DNA of 39,236 nt from the NCBI RefSeq assembly GCF_007896845.1, contig NZ_VOHS01000045.1, positions 1-39,236 on the forward strand. Reading direction: 5' to 3'. The number at the start of each line of letters is the position of its first letter. Positions within the stretch are counted from its first letter, which is position 1. This DNA is from Chitinophaga pinensis (lineage in GTDB: Bacteria > Bacteroidota > Bacteroidia > Chitinophagales > Chitinophagaceae). Position numbers and translations under genes: made by a program. The notes beneath the pieces were generated by a model, which worked only from the letters and a program-made list of their open reading frames with translations, had not been told where the DNA came from and searched no databases. Positions 8,637-18,150 of this stretch are shown piece by piece.

Positions 8637-10940
8637 TTATTTTCTTTTTCTTCTGATCAGTAAGATAGTGCTACCAACTAACAAGATGCCCGGAATAACC
8701 CACATGAGGAAATATTTCAATCCTTTCGCACCTTCCTTAGACAGGAAAATATCATTATCAGAAGAAGATGGACGGCTTACATCTACTGGTACAGTGCCAT
8801 AAGATAACCAATGGAACATACCGGGAATCAATGAGAAGTTAGAAGCCCCATAACGTCTGATAGGTGGGTTCATACCGCCGTTACTTATACAATCGGCATC
8901 ACCCAGGATCATGATACGCTGTTCTTTGTTACCTACTTTTCTTGACAGGGCATAGGCAGTTACAAAGCTGTCTACTTTTTCGCCTGCGGCAACGTCCAAT
9001 GTAGCAGAATCATTTACAAAGTCGATGGTTTTCACCTCATTCCATGTTGTCATGGTATCTACCGTCCGTAATACAGGTACTGCTTTAAAGCCTTTTTCAG
9101 GATTGAATAACAGGCCAGCCCCTTTCACCATTCCTACATATCTGCGCTGCTCACGCATCACTTTGTATATTGGTGCGATTTTCTCAGCTGCCGGTGTAGG
9201 CACGGATATTACGACATTCGCAGCCACATCAACTTTAGGCTGCACCAGCTGACCCGGTATTGTTTTTACGCCAAACTGCTCAATGAAAGCTTCCATTACA
9301 GGAGAACCCGGTTTGAGTGTGATAGCGAGGTTACCACCATTTGCGATGTATACGTCCAGTTTCTTTTTGGTAGCGCTATCAAGTGCTTCTTTCATATCTG
9401 AAATAACAATGATATCAATACCTTTTGGTATTTCCTTATCACCTGTCAGGTCCAGTGCTTCCACATCACAACCCTGATTGGTCAGTGCATAGCGGAAAGT
9501 CTTTACAGAAGAGAAGAGTGTATAGTCTTTGATCCTGTCGCCCTCGATGGTTCTTTCTCCATGTCCCTGCAAGAAACCAATTTTAGGCAGCTTCATCACC
9601 ATTCTCTTGAACATGGCGGTTACTTCTCCTTCATTAGGGAACTTCATCATATCCTCGTAGATCCTCAGCCATGCTTTCTGACCGTTACCTCTTTCTACCA
9701 GACGAACGAAGGTATTGCCTTCATCGGTCAGATTGACCTGTTTTTTGATCTGCTCAGGTGTCAGGAACATGTTGATATCCAGATCGCGGATCTCTGCTTC
9801 CTTGGCCGCCATTTCGGCAAGGGTTTTATTCTTGTAAACAAAATCCAGTCGTGGATTATTGCTTGGTTTATCGTAGTAGTAAACGTATTTCAGTTTGGTT
9901 TCCGGTTTGAAACGGATATACTGTTTTAAACGTTCTTTATCTTCATTTACCTGGCTTGGAATACCGTTGTAATATTCCCTGTCGAGGATATTTACATAGG
10001 TGGTGATCGTCAGATCTCCGTCAAGTTTCGCCATCACAGCCTGGCTGTTTGGGGTCAGTGTATTACGTTTCGTCTCTGTCGTATCACAATAAGCCATGAG
10101 GATAGGGCGGGAAGTAGCATATCCCAGCGCCATCGCTGCTACCACAACTATCGCGTACTTTCCCCATACTGCCGCGAATGACGCATGCGTACGGTTAGCC
10201 TGTAACTTCTGAATGCTCAGAGTTAAGAACATCGCGATCACTATAATGAAATACAGCACATCTTCGCTACAGATCAAACCCATGATCATCTCATTACAAC
10301 GACCGGAAATAGACAACCAATAAGTGATATCACGGACAAAATCAATATCCTGCCCTACTTGTTTCATGTAACTGAGTGCAGCCAGCAGCACCAGAGTACC
10401 TAATGCGGCAACTACCTGATAGGAAGTAAGACATGACATGAACAGACCGATAGCTGCATAAGCACACAGCAGCAGGTATAATGACAGCAGTCCTGATAAT
10501 ACTGGTGCCAGTTCAAAATTTTCTACTGTAAACATGCCTATCACTACATATATCAGCAGCACACCGATCAGCATCAGGCTATAGAGCATCATGGCGGTGA
10601 ATTTACCATATATGATCTGTGCAGAGGTTACAGGGGAAGAATACAATAATTTAATGGAACCACTGCTCAGTTCACGGCTCATCAGACCCATTGTTAGCAA
10701 CGGCATATACAGGTAGAGATAGCCCTGTACGGTTGTAAATAAACCGAGGGGACCGGAGAAAATACCTGCTGTAATAAAGGAATTACCAAAACCGATGTTT
10801 TTAGCGCGAACAGCCTCCTGCAAATGTTCAGCGAAGGCCATTCCGGTCTGGAAGGTGAAAACCACCAATATCATCCAGGCAATCGGCGAATAGAACAAGG
10901 TGAACAATTCTGCCTTGGCGATCTTAAAAATACGTCTCAT
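8637..10940 (-). CDS. ABC-2 permease fused to GldG-like auxiliary domain (cluster 1)
   Basis: A 767-residue inner-membrane protein made of two parts that are separate in classical gliding ABC systems. Residues 1 to about 245 form an ABC-2 type permease with six membrane helices, starting MRRIFKIAKAELFTLFYSPI and resembling GldF. A further helix near 262-280 leads into a large periplasmic GldG/ABC_transp_aux-type domain with TTYVNILDREYY and the hallmark GFLQGHGERTI; a C-terminal helix (MWVIPGILLVGSTILLI) and basic tail close it. It follows the ATPase by 20 bases and pairs with it. GldAFG are linked to gliding in flavobacteria, but the operon context here points to a substrate tied to SusCD. 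A paralogue lies at 35539-37749. Confidence 0.9.
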   Translation of the reverse strand: MRRIFKIAKAELFTLFYSPIAWMILVVFTFQTGMAFAEHLQEAVRAKNIGFGNSFITAGIFSGPLGLFTTVQGYLYLYMPLLTMGLMSRELSSGSIKLLYSSPVTSAQIIYGKFTAMMLYSLMLIGVLLIYVVIGMFTVENFELAPVLSGLLSLYLLLCAYAAIGLFMSCLTSYQVVAALGTLVLLAALSYMKQVGQDIDFVRDITYWLSISGRCNEMIMGLICSEDVLYFIIVIAMFLTLSIQKLQANRTHASFAAVWGKYAIVVVAAMALGYATSRPILMAYCDTTETKRNTLTPNSQAVMAKLDGDLTITTYVNILDREYYNGIPSQVNEDKERLKQYIRFKPETKLKYVYYYDKPSNNPRLDFVYKNKTLAEMAAKEAEIRDLDINMFLTPEQIKKQVNLTDEGNTFVRLVERGNGQKAWLRIYEDMMKFPNEGEVTAMFKRMVMKLPKIGFLQGHGERTIEGDRIKDYTLFSSVKTFRYALTNQGCDVEALDLTGDKEIPKGIDIIVISDMKEALDSATKKKLDVYIANGGNLAITLKPGSPVMEAFIEQFGVKTIPGQLVQPKVDVAANVVISVPTPAAEKIAPIYKVMREQRRYVGMVKGAGLLFNPEKGFKAVPVLRTVDTMTTWNEVKTIDFVNDSATLDVAAGEKVDSFVTAYALSRKVGNKEQRIMILGDADCISNGGMNPPIRRYGASNFSLIPGMFHWLSYGTVPVDVSRPSSSDNDIFLSKEGAKGLKYFLMWVIPGILLVGSTILLIRRKRK

Positions 10941-10960
10941 TGAATATCTTGTTATCAGAT

Positions 10961-11890
10961 TTATTTATTTTTTTTCTTCGACAGTCTGGCAAATACTTCA
11001 TCCAGTGAGCTCTTCTCGATAATCAGTTCCATCAGTCCCCAATCCTGACTCACACTGGCAGCAGCAAAGCGTTGTGGTGTTTTCTTTTCACCATCATAAC
11101 CCAGACGGTATCGGAAAGGAGCTATCTGCTCCACTGATCTGATACCTTCCACACTCATCAGGGCATCACTTACAGGAGGCGTATCCAGTGTTACTACAAG
11201 TGTATTGGGCTCTATGTAGTTATCAAACATTTCCAGTGAACCGGAAAATACCATCTGTCCTTCTTCGATCATTTTGATCTCTCTGCAGGTAGCCTGTACC
11301 TCTGTGAGAATGTGCGTAGAAAGCAGTACGGCACGGTCCAGTGCGATCTGTTTGATCAGGTTACGTACTTCTACTATCTGATTCGGGTCCAGACCATTGG
11401 TAGGCTCATCCAATACTACAAACTTCGGATTGTGTACGATCGCCTGCGCAATGCCCACACGCTGCTGATAACCACCTGAGAGGTTACGTAACAGACGCTC
11501 TCTGAAATGCGCCACACCGCATCTTTCCAGTGCATCGGCCACGGATTTCTTTATCTGCGTTTTCTCTACCATCCTCAGTTCCGCGCAATAGGTCAGGTAT
11601 TCCTCTACCGTAAAGTCAAGATACAATGGCAGTTTTTGCGGCATAAAGCCAATATTGCGTTTAGCAGCCACAGGATCTTCTTTCAGGTTGACGCCATTAA
11701 TAAAGACCTCCCCTTTAGACTGCTTCAGCACCCCACAGATGATATTCATTGTGGTAGATTTACCAGCTCCGTTAGACCCTAGCAGTCCCACAACGCCCTG
11801 GCTGCTGATCTCAAAATTTATATCTCTTACCGCCCACTGTGACGCGTAGCGGTGAGATAAGTTTTCAACTTTTACGATAGTATGTTCCAT
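10961..11890 (-). CDS. ABC transporter ATPase, GldA-like (cluster 1)
   Basis: A 309-residue ATP-binding subunit. Walker A GSNGAGKST is at 38-46, the Q-loop region reads GFMPQKLPLY, the signature LSGGYQQR is near 140, Walker B FVVLDEP is near 160, and the H-loop is in STHIL. The C-terminal extension (about 225-309) ends SSLDEVFARLSKKK, typical of GldA/CcmA-type subunits that drive ABC-2 permeases. It precedes the fused permease by 20 bases. The strong stem-loop at 11979-12019 lies between it and the preceding lipoprotein gene and may set its expression below that of SusCD. It is about the same length and has the same motifs as the cluster 2 ATPase at 34598. Confidence 0.95.
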   Translation of the reverse strand: MEHTIVKVENLSHRYASQWAVRDINFEISSQGVVGLLGSNGAGKSTTMNIICGVLKQSKGEVFINGVNLKEDPVAAKRNIGFMPQKLPLYLDFTVEEYLTYCAELRMVEKTQIKKSVADALERCGVAHFRERLLRNLSGGYQQRVGIAQAIVHNPKFVVLDEPTNGLDPNQIVEVRNLIKQIALDRAVLLSTHILTEVQATCREIKMIEEGQMVFSGSLEMFDNYIEPNTLVVTLDTPPVSDALMSVEGIRSVEQIAPFRYRLGYDGEKKTPQRFAAASVSQDWGLMELIIEKSSLDEVFARLSKKKNK

Positions 11891-11978
11891 TCATTACGGA
11901 TTGTTTAATAAATAAAATAGCAGGCGTAAGCCCGGCTTACACAATTACTGGCAAGAATAAAGATCTGGGAGTAACGAG

Positions 11979-12019
11979 CTTCCAATTGCCGGGGGACTAT
12001 AACCCCGGACAATTGGAAG
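11979..12019 (-). promoter_or_regulatory. 16-bp stem-loop upstream of ABC ATPase gene 1
   Basis: CTTCCAATTGCCGGGG (11979-11994) pairs with CCCCGG-A-CAATTGGAAG (12003-12019) with a single bulged A and an eight-base loop. No T-run follows on the minus strand, so it is probably an RNA-stabilising or processing hairpin at the 3' side of the SusCD-lipoprotein part of the transcript, or a weak attenuator. Confidence 0.6.
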
Positions 12020-12028
12020 TGTTAGGGA

Positions 12029-12952
12029 TCAATAAGTGGCGTTCGCGATGGCGCGCACGTCAATATTGAATTTTGACTTATAGTAGTTCACTAATAAGTC
12101 GAACTTCTGTTTGATCATAGGATATGAAAGATATGATGCCATCTGCGCGTCAGTGCGTGTCAGGATAGCAAGAAGGTATGTTGTCTGATCGTTACTTTTT
12201 GCCTGTGGCCATGAATAGGTGCCATAGTACCACTCAGATGGATTTCCGTTTGCCGCATATGATGCCGGTAAAAATCCTCTCTGCCTGAATGCATCTACAT
12301 TGGCAGGGTTGGATGCATTGATCGGGGATGCCGGGTAAGTCACATAATCACTGATGTCATAGAAAGCAGATGGGAAATCTATGATCTTATTCTGGATATA
12401 ATAGTTCCAGATCACTTGTATCAATACATTCCTTTTTGTCACTTTATCAGCTGATGACATGGTACGCAGAGATGCGTTCATGCCTGCAAAGGTGATGGAT
12501 TTACCAACTACTTTATAGTCGAAATACAGATACTCTCTTCCCGGCGGATATCCCACACGGTATTGTTTGATTGTATCTGCCATCATCACACGATAGGGAA
12601 TGCCTTCCTTTTTCTTGAAATCTTCCGGTAAAAACTTCAACCACACATCATCGAGGAAATTCAGCATATCCATTGTGTACTGAGGATTTCCCAGTACTGC
12701 TGTATCTATTTTAGAATTCCCTCCACCAGTGGACGGCACCCACAAAAAGTCCTTTTGTGTGAAATTATACAGGAAGTAAGAGCCATATGTATTGTAAAGG
12801 GATTGAATTTTATCATTCGCTTCAGCCGGCGCATTACCCTGTGGCAAAACATAGTCCACAGGTATATCGATAGCCGGACCAATAGCTGCGTCCTTTTTAC
12901 AGGAGAACAGCACGGTGCTGCAAAGACAGGTGATAATAAATATATGCTTCAT
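12029..12952 (-). CDS. SusCD-associated metallohydrolase-like lipoprotein lacking the HExxH motif
   Basis: A 307-residue lipoprotein (lipobox LFSC, Cys18) lying 27 bases after SusD. Its layout matches the Bacteroidota zinc metallohydrolase lipoproteins that accompany SusCD pairs (Peptidase_Mx1 / substrate import-associated type): MDMLNFLDDVWLKFLPEDFK, then ITFAGMNASLRTMSSADK, a central helix, DFPSAF, the block FRQRGFLPASYAANGNPSEW, and the closing MIKQKFDLLVNYYKSKFNID. Where the family has HExxH, this protein reads QVIWNYYIQNKI at 179-190, so both histidines and the glutamate are gone. It is probably a non-catalytic binding or structural partner of SusCD at the outer membrane. The family assignment is from memory of motifs; confidence in it is moderate. 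Confidence 0.75.
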   Translation of the reverse strand: MKHIFIITCLCSTVLFSCKKDAAIGPAIDIPVDYVLPQGNAPAEANDKIQSLYNTYGSYFLYNFTQKDFLWVPSTGGGNSKIDTAVLGNPQYTMDMLNFLDDVWLKFLPEDFKKKEGIPYRVMMADTIKQYRVGYPPGREYLYFDYKVVGKSITFAGMNASLRTMSSADKVTKRNVLIQVIWNYYIQNKIIDFPSAFYDISDYVTYPASPINASNPANVDAFRQRGFLPASYAANGNPSEWYYGTYSWPQAKSNDQTTYLLAILTRTDAQMASYLSYPMIKQKFDLLVNYYKSKFNIDVRAIANATY

Positions 12953-12979
12953 AAATTAATGAATTGCTTGTTAGTATTA

Positions 12980-14410
12980 TTATTGTCCGATTCTGTCAGG
13001 CATCTGACCAGATGCACTCTGCTTAAGGCCCGGGTTCTTCAGCAGCACACTTGTTGGGAAAGGCAATACATACATAGGGTCATTTTTTGTGAGTTTGTAT
13101 TGTAATACGCTTTCGCCTAAATCATGCTGATAACGATGAGAGATCTCAGGCATACCGTAACGACGCAGATCAAACCAACGGAAACCCTCGTAGGCGAACT
13201 CTTTACGACGCTCGTCTCTTATTGCCTGTAACAAGGTTGCCTTATCACCGATCACCTCATTCGCATATCCGTCAATACGCTTACGGCGCAGGTCATTCAG
13301 GTCTTTCAGAGCACCCCCCAGATCATCCAGCTGCACACTTGCTTCCGCTCTGTTCAGTAACGCTTCCGAAGAGCGTAAGGCTTGCGCCAGATCGGCTCCT
13401 GTAGGCAGCTTCGACACCAACTGTACACCTGAATTTGTTAATAAGGAAAAACCGACCCTGTACCTCGCATCATTCGTCGCATCATACGTTGAAAGAAATG
13501 TCGCTGATGGCGTATAGGTACTCTGATTAGGCTGTGTATTACCTCCAAATACCCATTCTACCTCAACATTGTTATAATTGAGCCAGTTACCGTATTTCGT
13601 ATCCAGCGTGGTCATGTCCAACAGCTTTCCGCCCTGTTCAAATACTTTATTCGCTTCTGCTACACTTTCCTTCCATCTCTCCATATAAAGAAACACTCTT
13701 GACAACAGGATATGAATAGCCGGCTGATTAATATGAAAATCTTTGCGCACAATCTGCAAAGGATCCATCAGGGAGGCAGCTTCCTGTAAATCATGTACCA
13801 CCTGATCATATACATCTCCAACCGTAGCCTGTACCATTGGCTCAGCAACAATTGATGAGGAGAGCTTTAATGGCACACACAGTGACTTCGGATTGACATT
13901 ATATGGCTCACCGTATAAGTTGGCAAGACGGAAATAATACATTGCGCGTACGGCCAATGCTTCTGCTTTTACACGGTCTTTTTCCTGTTGGGTACCGATG
14001 GATTTATCGATATTATCCAGCACGGCATTACAACCAAGAATTTTTGTGTAATACTGGGCATAGGTTGTGACAGAAGGATCTTCAGAGATCAGTATACCCA
14101 ATCCATTGATATCTGCCAGTTTAGGCTGCCATGTGTACCACAGGTAGTTCTGCTGCGCATCATAAGTACCCACCACATTGGATGGATCATTGGCATATTC
14201 CAGGAAGAAATCAACATCATCATCCATGAAATACAGGTAATTCATCGGCTCTGAGTTAGTCATATACCCAGACCCTATCAATAATTCCCTGAAGTCGGTC
14301 GCCGTCTTAGGAATCACGTCACTCTGCGATTTCTCCTCCAAAAATTTCGTACAACCGCTTAAGGTAAGCAGACCGGCAAGGCCGGCTATTAAGAATAACT
14401 TACGTTTCAT
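12980..14410 (-). CDS. SusD/RagB-family outer-membrane lipoprotein (cluster 1)
   Basis: A 476-residue surface lipoprotein with lipobox LSGC (Cys20) followed by the SusD opening TKFLEEKSQSDVIPKTATDF. Family features seen include the helical AEALAVRAMYYFRLANLYGE block, the TPR-like HILLSRVFLYMERWKES and the C-terminal RDERRKEFAYEGFRWFDLRR. SusD proteins cap SusC and capture glycans or peptides. It is somewhat shorter than many SusDs and exactly as long as the cluster 2 SusD. It begins 11 bases after the SusC stop, the same gap as in cluster 2. The substrate cannot be read from the sequence. Confidence 0.95.
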   Translation of the reverse strand: MKRKLFLIAGLAGLLTLSGCTKFLEEKSQSDVIPKTATDFRELLIGSGYMTNSEPMNYLYFMDDDVDFFLEYANDPSNVVGTYDAQQNYLWYTWQPKLADINGLGILISEDPSVTTYAQYYTKILGCNAVLDNIDKSIGTQQEKDRVKAEALAVRAMYYFRLANLYGEPYNVNPKSLCVPLKLSSSIVAEPMVQATVGDVYDQVVHDLQEAASLMDPLQIVRKDFHINQPAIHILLSRVFLYMERWKESVAEANKVFEQGGKLLDMTTLDTKYGNWLNYNNVEVEWVFGGNTQPNQSTYTPSATFLSTYDATNDARYRVGFSLLTNSGVQLVSKLPTGADLAQALRSSEALLNRAEASVQLDDLGGALKDLNDLRRKRIDGYANEVIGDKATLLQAIRDERRKEFAYEGFRWFDLRRYGMPEISHRYQHDLGESVLQYKLTKNDPMYVLPFPTSVLLKNPGLKQSASGQMPDRIGQ

Positions 14411-14421
14411 TCGCTTTAATG

Positions 14422-17400
14422 TTAGAGTGTCATGTTAAATGAAAGGGACGCCATCCTGCGTGCAGGCCAGCCAGCTGTTTCCGGATCATATCCTCTCCAT
14501 TTCTTATCAAAAGTGATCAGGAATGGGTTTGTTAAGCTGAGTGATGTACTGAGACGCTTAATACGTATTTTTTGAACGAGGGATTGTGCAAATTCGTAAT
14601 TCAGAGACATCTGACGACAACGGATAAAATCAGCATTTCCAACCATATAATCAGATGAATTATATAAATTATATGGCGTCTGGAAAGTTGACAGATTTAA
14701 CTGTGGGAGTTTCAGCTCGTAGTAGCGCGGATTTCCAGGAGGAATAACCGGCACATCTGTATTTAATTCATCACCCGGGTGCTGCCAGCGTTCTTTCAGG
14801 ATACGCGGCACGTTTTGCTCAGGTGTTGGTGCACCACTGGCATTGTAATAGGCAGGTATACGCTTGCTGGCACCAAATGCCACTGCAAACTGTGCATAGA
14901 AAGTGATGTTCTTATATCTTAACATGGTGTTGGCACCACCAGAGAAATCTGGTTCCAGCTTTCCTGTTTTCACGAGATAATCGAGATCATTAGCAGTAGG
15001 CTTGATATCCATGTAATTGAACATAGGGATACCTGTATTATGGTTCAGGCCTGCATATGAATAAGAATAGAAAGTAGAATAGGCCTCTCCGTTCACAATA
15101 GCCTGACCACTCAGATAGTCTCCGAGGGTATTCACTCTTTCATTGTCTTTCACTTTGTTTCTTGTCAGACCTGTGTTGGCTGATACCTGCCATGTAAAAT
15201 CTTTCGTTTTGATCGGCGTAAAGCTTATCAACAGGTCATATCCCTGATTTTCCATCTGGGAACCAAAGACAGTTGCTGTACTCATCCCGTTTTCAACAGG
15301 CACCTGACGTGGAGCAAGCACATTACTTGTTTTCCTGAAGTAGTTCGCAGTTGCGTTGAATCGGCCATTAAACAGGGAAACATCAATGCCCAGGTTCCAG
15401 CTTTTAGTTTTTTCCCAGCCTAAATCAGGATAAGGTAAAGATTTAATATTGAGTGTATACTGTCTGAATTGGCTATTCAATCCACCGTCAGTAGCAATCA
15501 GGTATGGAGATACAGCTTCAACTGCATTACCCTGATAACCGTAAGTGGCGGACAGATCGAGCGCATTCAGCCAATTGCTGTTGCGCAGGAATTGTTCGTT
15601 GGAAACGCGCCATCTGCCTCCCAATGACCATGTAGGTTGAAAGCGTTTGTTTTTATCCTGACCGAAACGGTTAGAAGCATCCAGACGTGCGTTGAAGTTG
15701 AAGATATAACGGGAAGCATATGCGTATACAGCAGAGAAATATTCGCTCAGGAAATTACTTTCCTGATTCACAATCCTTGAATTCAGGCGCATTTCTTCGT
15801 GCAGATCCGGAGCGCTTAAGTTACCGATCATTACCGGTTTTAAGGGCACAGGCGCAAAGCTTTCACCACGATAATGCAAATATCCGTAACGCGTATTGGT
15901 GTTTCCTTCTGTAATGGTAGATCTTGCTTCCAGACCACCCTGCAGGGTCACATTGTGTACATCACCGAATAAGTGATTATAAACAAGCGCGTTTCTGACA
16001 GTATATCCTCTGTTGGAAGCACTTTCCAGCTGTGCCAGTCCACCGAAAGGCAGACGGCTGGCTAGTTCTTCAGGGCTGTTGGAAGAAACTGTACCGAATT
16101 CATACCCTCTGTATTGGGTAATAAAATTAGACAGCTCGGTAGCATAAGATTTGATGCTGGAAGAAGCTGAAGTATAAGACAGGAGTCCCTGATATTCCAG
16201 TCCTTTTGCCACCTGGTAACGTACGTCTATCGTTGATCCCAGTGTAGTCGTATTGTTCTTATTGCTTGTATTGTCTAATTCATTCTGAATATTGTACAGA
16301 TAAGACAGTTTGCTTGGATAAACGGTACTACCACCTTTAGAACTCAACTTTTCATGGTAGAAAAATGTACCGTCATCATTGTACATAGGAATGGTTCTGG
16401 CAGTTTTGTATGCATAATCAAAAGGATTTACATCATATGCAAAACCATCGGTTGTACGGACAGTTCCATTCAAGAGGAAGTTTACGGTTAATTTTTTACC
16501 AAATTTCAGGGTAGTGTTAGATGATGCGGAGAATGTGCTTAAGTCATTTCCTTTTGCTTCCCCTTTCTGCTGTTGCACGTTGAAGGAAGTTCTGTTCATG
16601 ATCTTTTCTGTTCCTCCTGTAATACTGACACTATGGTTCTGGTTAAATGAATTACGGAAAAGCAGTTTAAACCAGTCGGTGTTCTGATTTTCCATTTTCC
16701 TGAACTTCGCCTGATAGGTAGGATAGTCGATTTCTTTGTTCTGTAGTTGCTGGATCAGCTGACCGTAACCAATGGGCAAAACGGTGCTGGTATAGCTGTC
16801 ACGATTGGCGTATACTTCTTTAGAGAACTGCATCAGTTCCTGAGAGTTCATCAGATCATACATGCCATAATTGGGACGCTGACCAACGGACAGGCTGTTT
16901 GAATAAGAAACAGACAGCTGACCGGGACGTGCCTTTTTGGTCGTGAGGACGATCACACCGTTTGCGGCCTGCGAACCATAGATGGCAGTAGCAGACGCAT
17001 CTTTTAATACAGTGATGGTTTCGATATCGTTAGGGTTCAGCCATGCAATCGCATTGGAGGCGATCAACCTGAGTTCTGTTGCATCACCCGCGAGTGAACC
17101 GTTTCCATTAGGGATAGGCAACGGATCACGCTGAATGATACCATCTACCACCCACAGAGGTTCCTGATTACCGAGAATGGTGGAGGTACCACGAATACGG
17201 ATCTTAGGACTACCACCTACCTGTCCGGTCTGTGTTATTACAGACATACCCGGAACAACACCCTGTAACATCTGGTCGATGGAGGTTTCACCCGCCACTT
17301 TTATATCATCAGCTCTTACGGAATAAACGGCGCCCACATAGTTACCTTTGTTGACGTTCATGTAACCCGTAATCACCACATTATTCATTTCAAAGTCCTT

Positions 17401-18078
17401 TCTGTTCAGGGTAATATTCAACACCAGGTTGTTACCTTCTGTTACAAATAAAGAACCGGCCTGAGCCTTGTTAAGTGTATAAGCGGAATATCCATTAGCA
17501 GATTTCTGTACTGCAATTTCCATCGGTTCAAATCCGAGCATAGAAATCTGGATCACTGCATTTTCAGGCAGGTGATTGAAGTAAAAGGTACCGTTGTTGT
17601 TGGTGATTGTACCATTAACGGTATTTTTTATTCTCACGGATACACCAGACAGCAATTCTCCTGTTGAGGTGTGAATCGTGCCCGTAATAGTAGTTGGAGG
17701 CAGTGCTTCTCCGGCCTTGCGTGACAGAACGATCGTTTTATCTTTAATGAGATAAGTAACCGGCTGATCCTTCAACATTTCATCGAGAAATTCCGTTAGC
17801 GGCATATCCTTTGCAGAAAGAGATACTGTAGCCGTTTCACTGATGGTATTGGTATTGCTGAATACTACGTATCCGGTTTGCTGCTTGATGGCAGAAAAAA
17901 TTTGTTTGTAAGGTATAGTTTTACCCGATATAGAGACGGTTTGTGCATGGCCTGTAGCAGCGGCCTGCAAGATGACAGTAATTAGTAATACAGCGGTCAG
18001 TTTCATAGCCAGAATGATTTTGGTTAGGCTGGCGCTTGTGCCCCGTCGATCGGGTGGCCAATAGCGATTTTTTTGCAT
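14422..18078 (-). CDS. SusC/RagA-family TonB-dependent receptor with STN signalling domain (cluster 1)
   Basis: A receptor of about 1218 residues. After a signal peptide (MKLTAVLLITVILQAAATGH) comes an STN domain (SISGKTIPYKQIFSAIKQQT to about residue 125), a carboxypeptidase-regulatory-like beta domain (ITGTIHTSTGELLSGVSVRI), a plug with QMLQGVVPGMSV, IRIRGTSTILGNQEPLWVVD and the SusC-type TVLKDASATAIYGSQAANG, then the 22-strand barrel. STN domains contact FecR-type anti-sigma factors, matching the FecR and ECF genes just upstream. I chose the ATG at 18078 rather than 18087 because it aligns with the start and leader of the cluster 2 SusC (MQKxxYW in both). A hairpin leader lies upstream. 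Confidence 0.96.
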   Translation of the reverse strand: MQKNRYWPPDRRGTSASLTKIILAMKLTAVLLITVILQAAATGHAQTVSISGKTIPYKQIFSAIKQQTGYVVFSNTNTISETATVSLSAKDMPLTEFLDEMLKDQPVTYLIKDKTIVLSRKAGEALPPTTITGTIHTSTGELLSGVSVRIKNTVNGTITNNNGTFYFNHLPENAVIQISMLGFEPMEIAVQKSANGYSAYTLNKAQAGSLFVTEGNNLVLNITLNRKDFEMNNVVITGYMNVNKGNYVGAVYSVRADDIKVAGETSIDQMLQGVVPGMSVITQTGQVGGSPKIRIRGTSTILGNQEPLWVVDGIIQRDPLPIPNGNGSLAGDATELRLIASNAIAWLNPNDIETITVLKDASATAIYGSQAANGVIVLTTKKARPGQLSVSYSNSLSVGQRPNYGMYDLMNSQELMQFSKEVYANRDSYTSTVLPIGYGQLIQQLQNKEIDYPTYQAKFRKMENQNTDWFKLLFRNSFNQNHSVSITGGTEKIMNRTSFNVQQQKGEAKGNDLSTFSASSNTTLKFGKKLTVNFLLNGTVRTTDGFAYDVNPFDYAYKTARTIPMYNDDGTFFYHEKLSSKGGSTVYPSKLSYLYNIQNELDNTSNKNNTTTLGSTIDVRYQVAKGLEYQGLLSYTSASSSIKSYATELSNFITQYRGYEFGTVSSNSPEELASRLPFGGLAQLESASNRGYTVRNALVYNHLFGDVHNVTLQGGLEARSTITEGNTNTRYGYLHYRGESFAPVPLKPVMIGNLSAPDLHEEMRLNSRIVNQESNFLSEYFSAVYAYASRYIFNFNARLDASNRFGQDKNKRFQPTWSLGGRWRVSNEQFLRNSNWLNALDLSATYGYQGNAVEAVSPYLIATDGGLNSQFRQYTLNIKSLPYPDLGWEKTKSWNLGIDVSLFNGRFNATANYFRKTSNVLAPRQVPVENGMSTATVFGSQMENQGYDLLISFTPIKTKDFTWQVSANTGLTRNKVKDNERVNTLGDYLSGQAIVNGEAYSTFYSYSYAGLNHNTGIPMFNYMDIKPTANDLDYLVKTGKLEPDFSGGANTMLRYKNITFYAQFAVAFGASKRIPAYYNASGAPTPEQNVPRILKERWQHPGDELNTDVPVIPPGNPRYYELKLPQLNLSTFQTPYNLYNSSDYMVGNADFIRCRQMSLNYEFAQSLVQKIRIKRLSTSLSLTNPFLITFDKKWRGYDPETAGWPARRMASLSFNMTL

Positions 18079-18102
18079 AAATTGCATCAGATTTGGTTGT
18101 TA
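18070..18102 (-). promoter_or_regulatory. Conserved SusC leader/start region (cluster 1)
   Basis: On the minus strand TAACAACCAAA (18102-18092) is followed within ten bases by GCAATTTATGCAAAAA containing the start codon. Cluster 2 has the same arrangement (TAACAACCAAA, then GCAAATTTATGCAAAAA) at 29501-29528, while flanking bases differ. This points to a conserved translation or leader element rather than chance. Confidence 0.5.
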
Positions 18103-18150
18103 ATAAATGTGAATCGAAAAAGACATTAATGGACTAACCAGGTCATGTTA

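Noticed and set aside
8637..11890. Calling the ABC genes gldA, gldF and gldG
   Set aside because: They are fused, duplicated and embedded in SusCD operons; similarity alone does not show a gliding role, so no symbol was given.
11891..12028. Small peptide (RiPP precursor) between the lipoprotein and ABC genes
   Set aside because: The gap is filled by a stem-loop and shows no start with ribosome-binding site and leader-like sequence; other gaps in the clusters were also empty.
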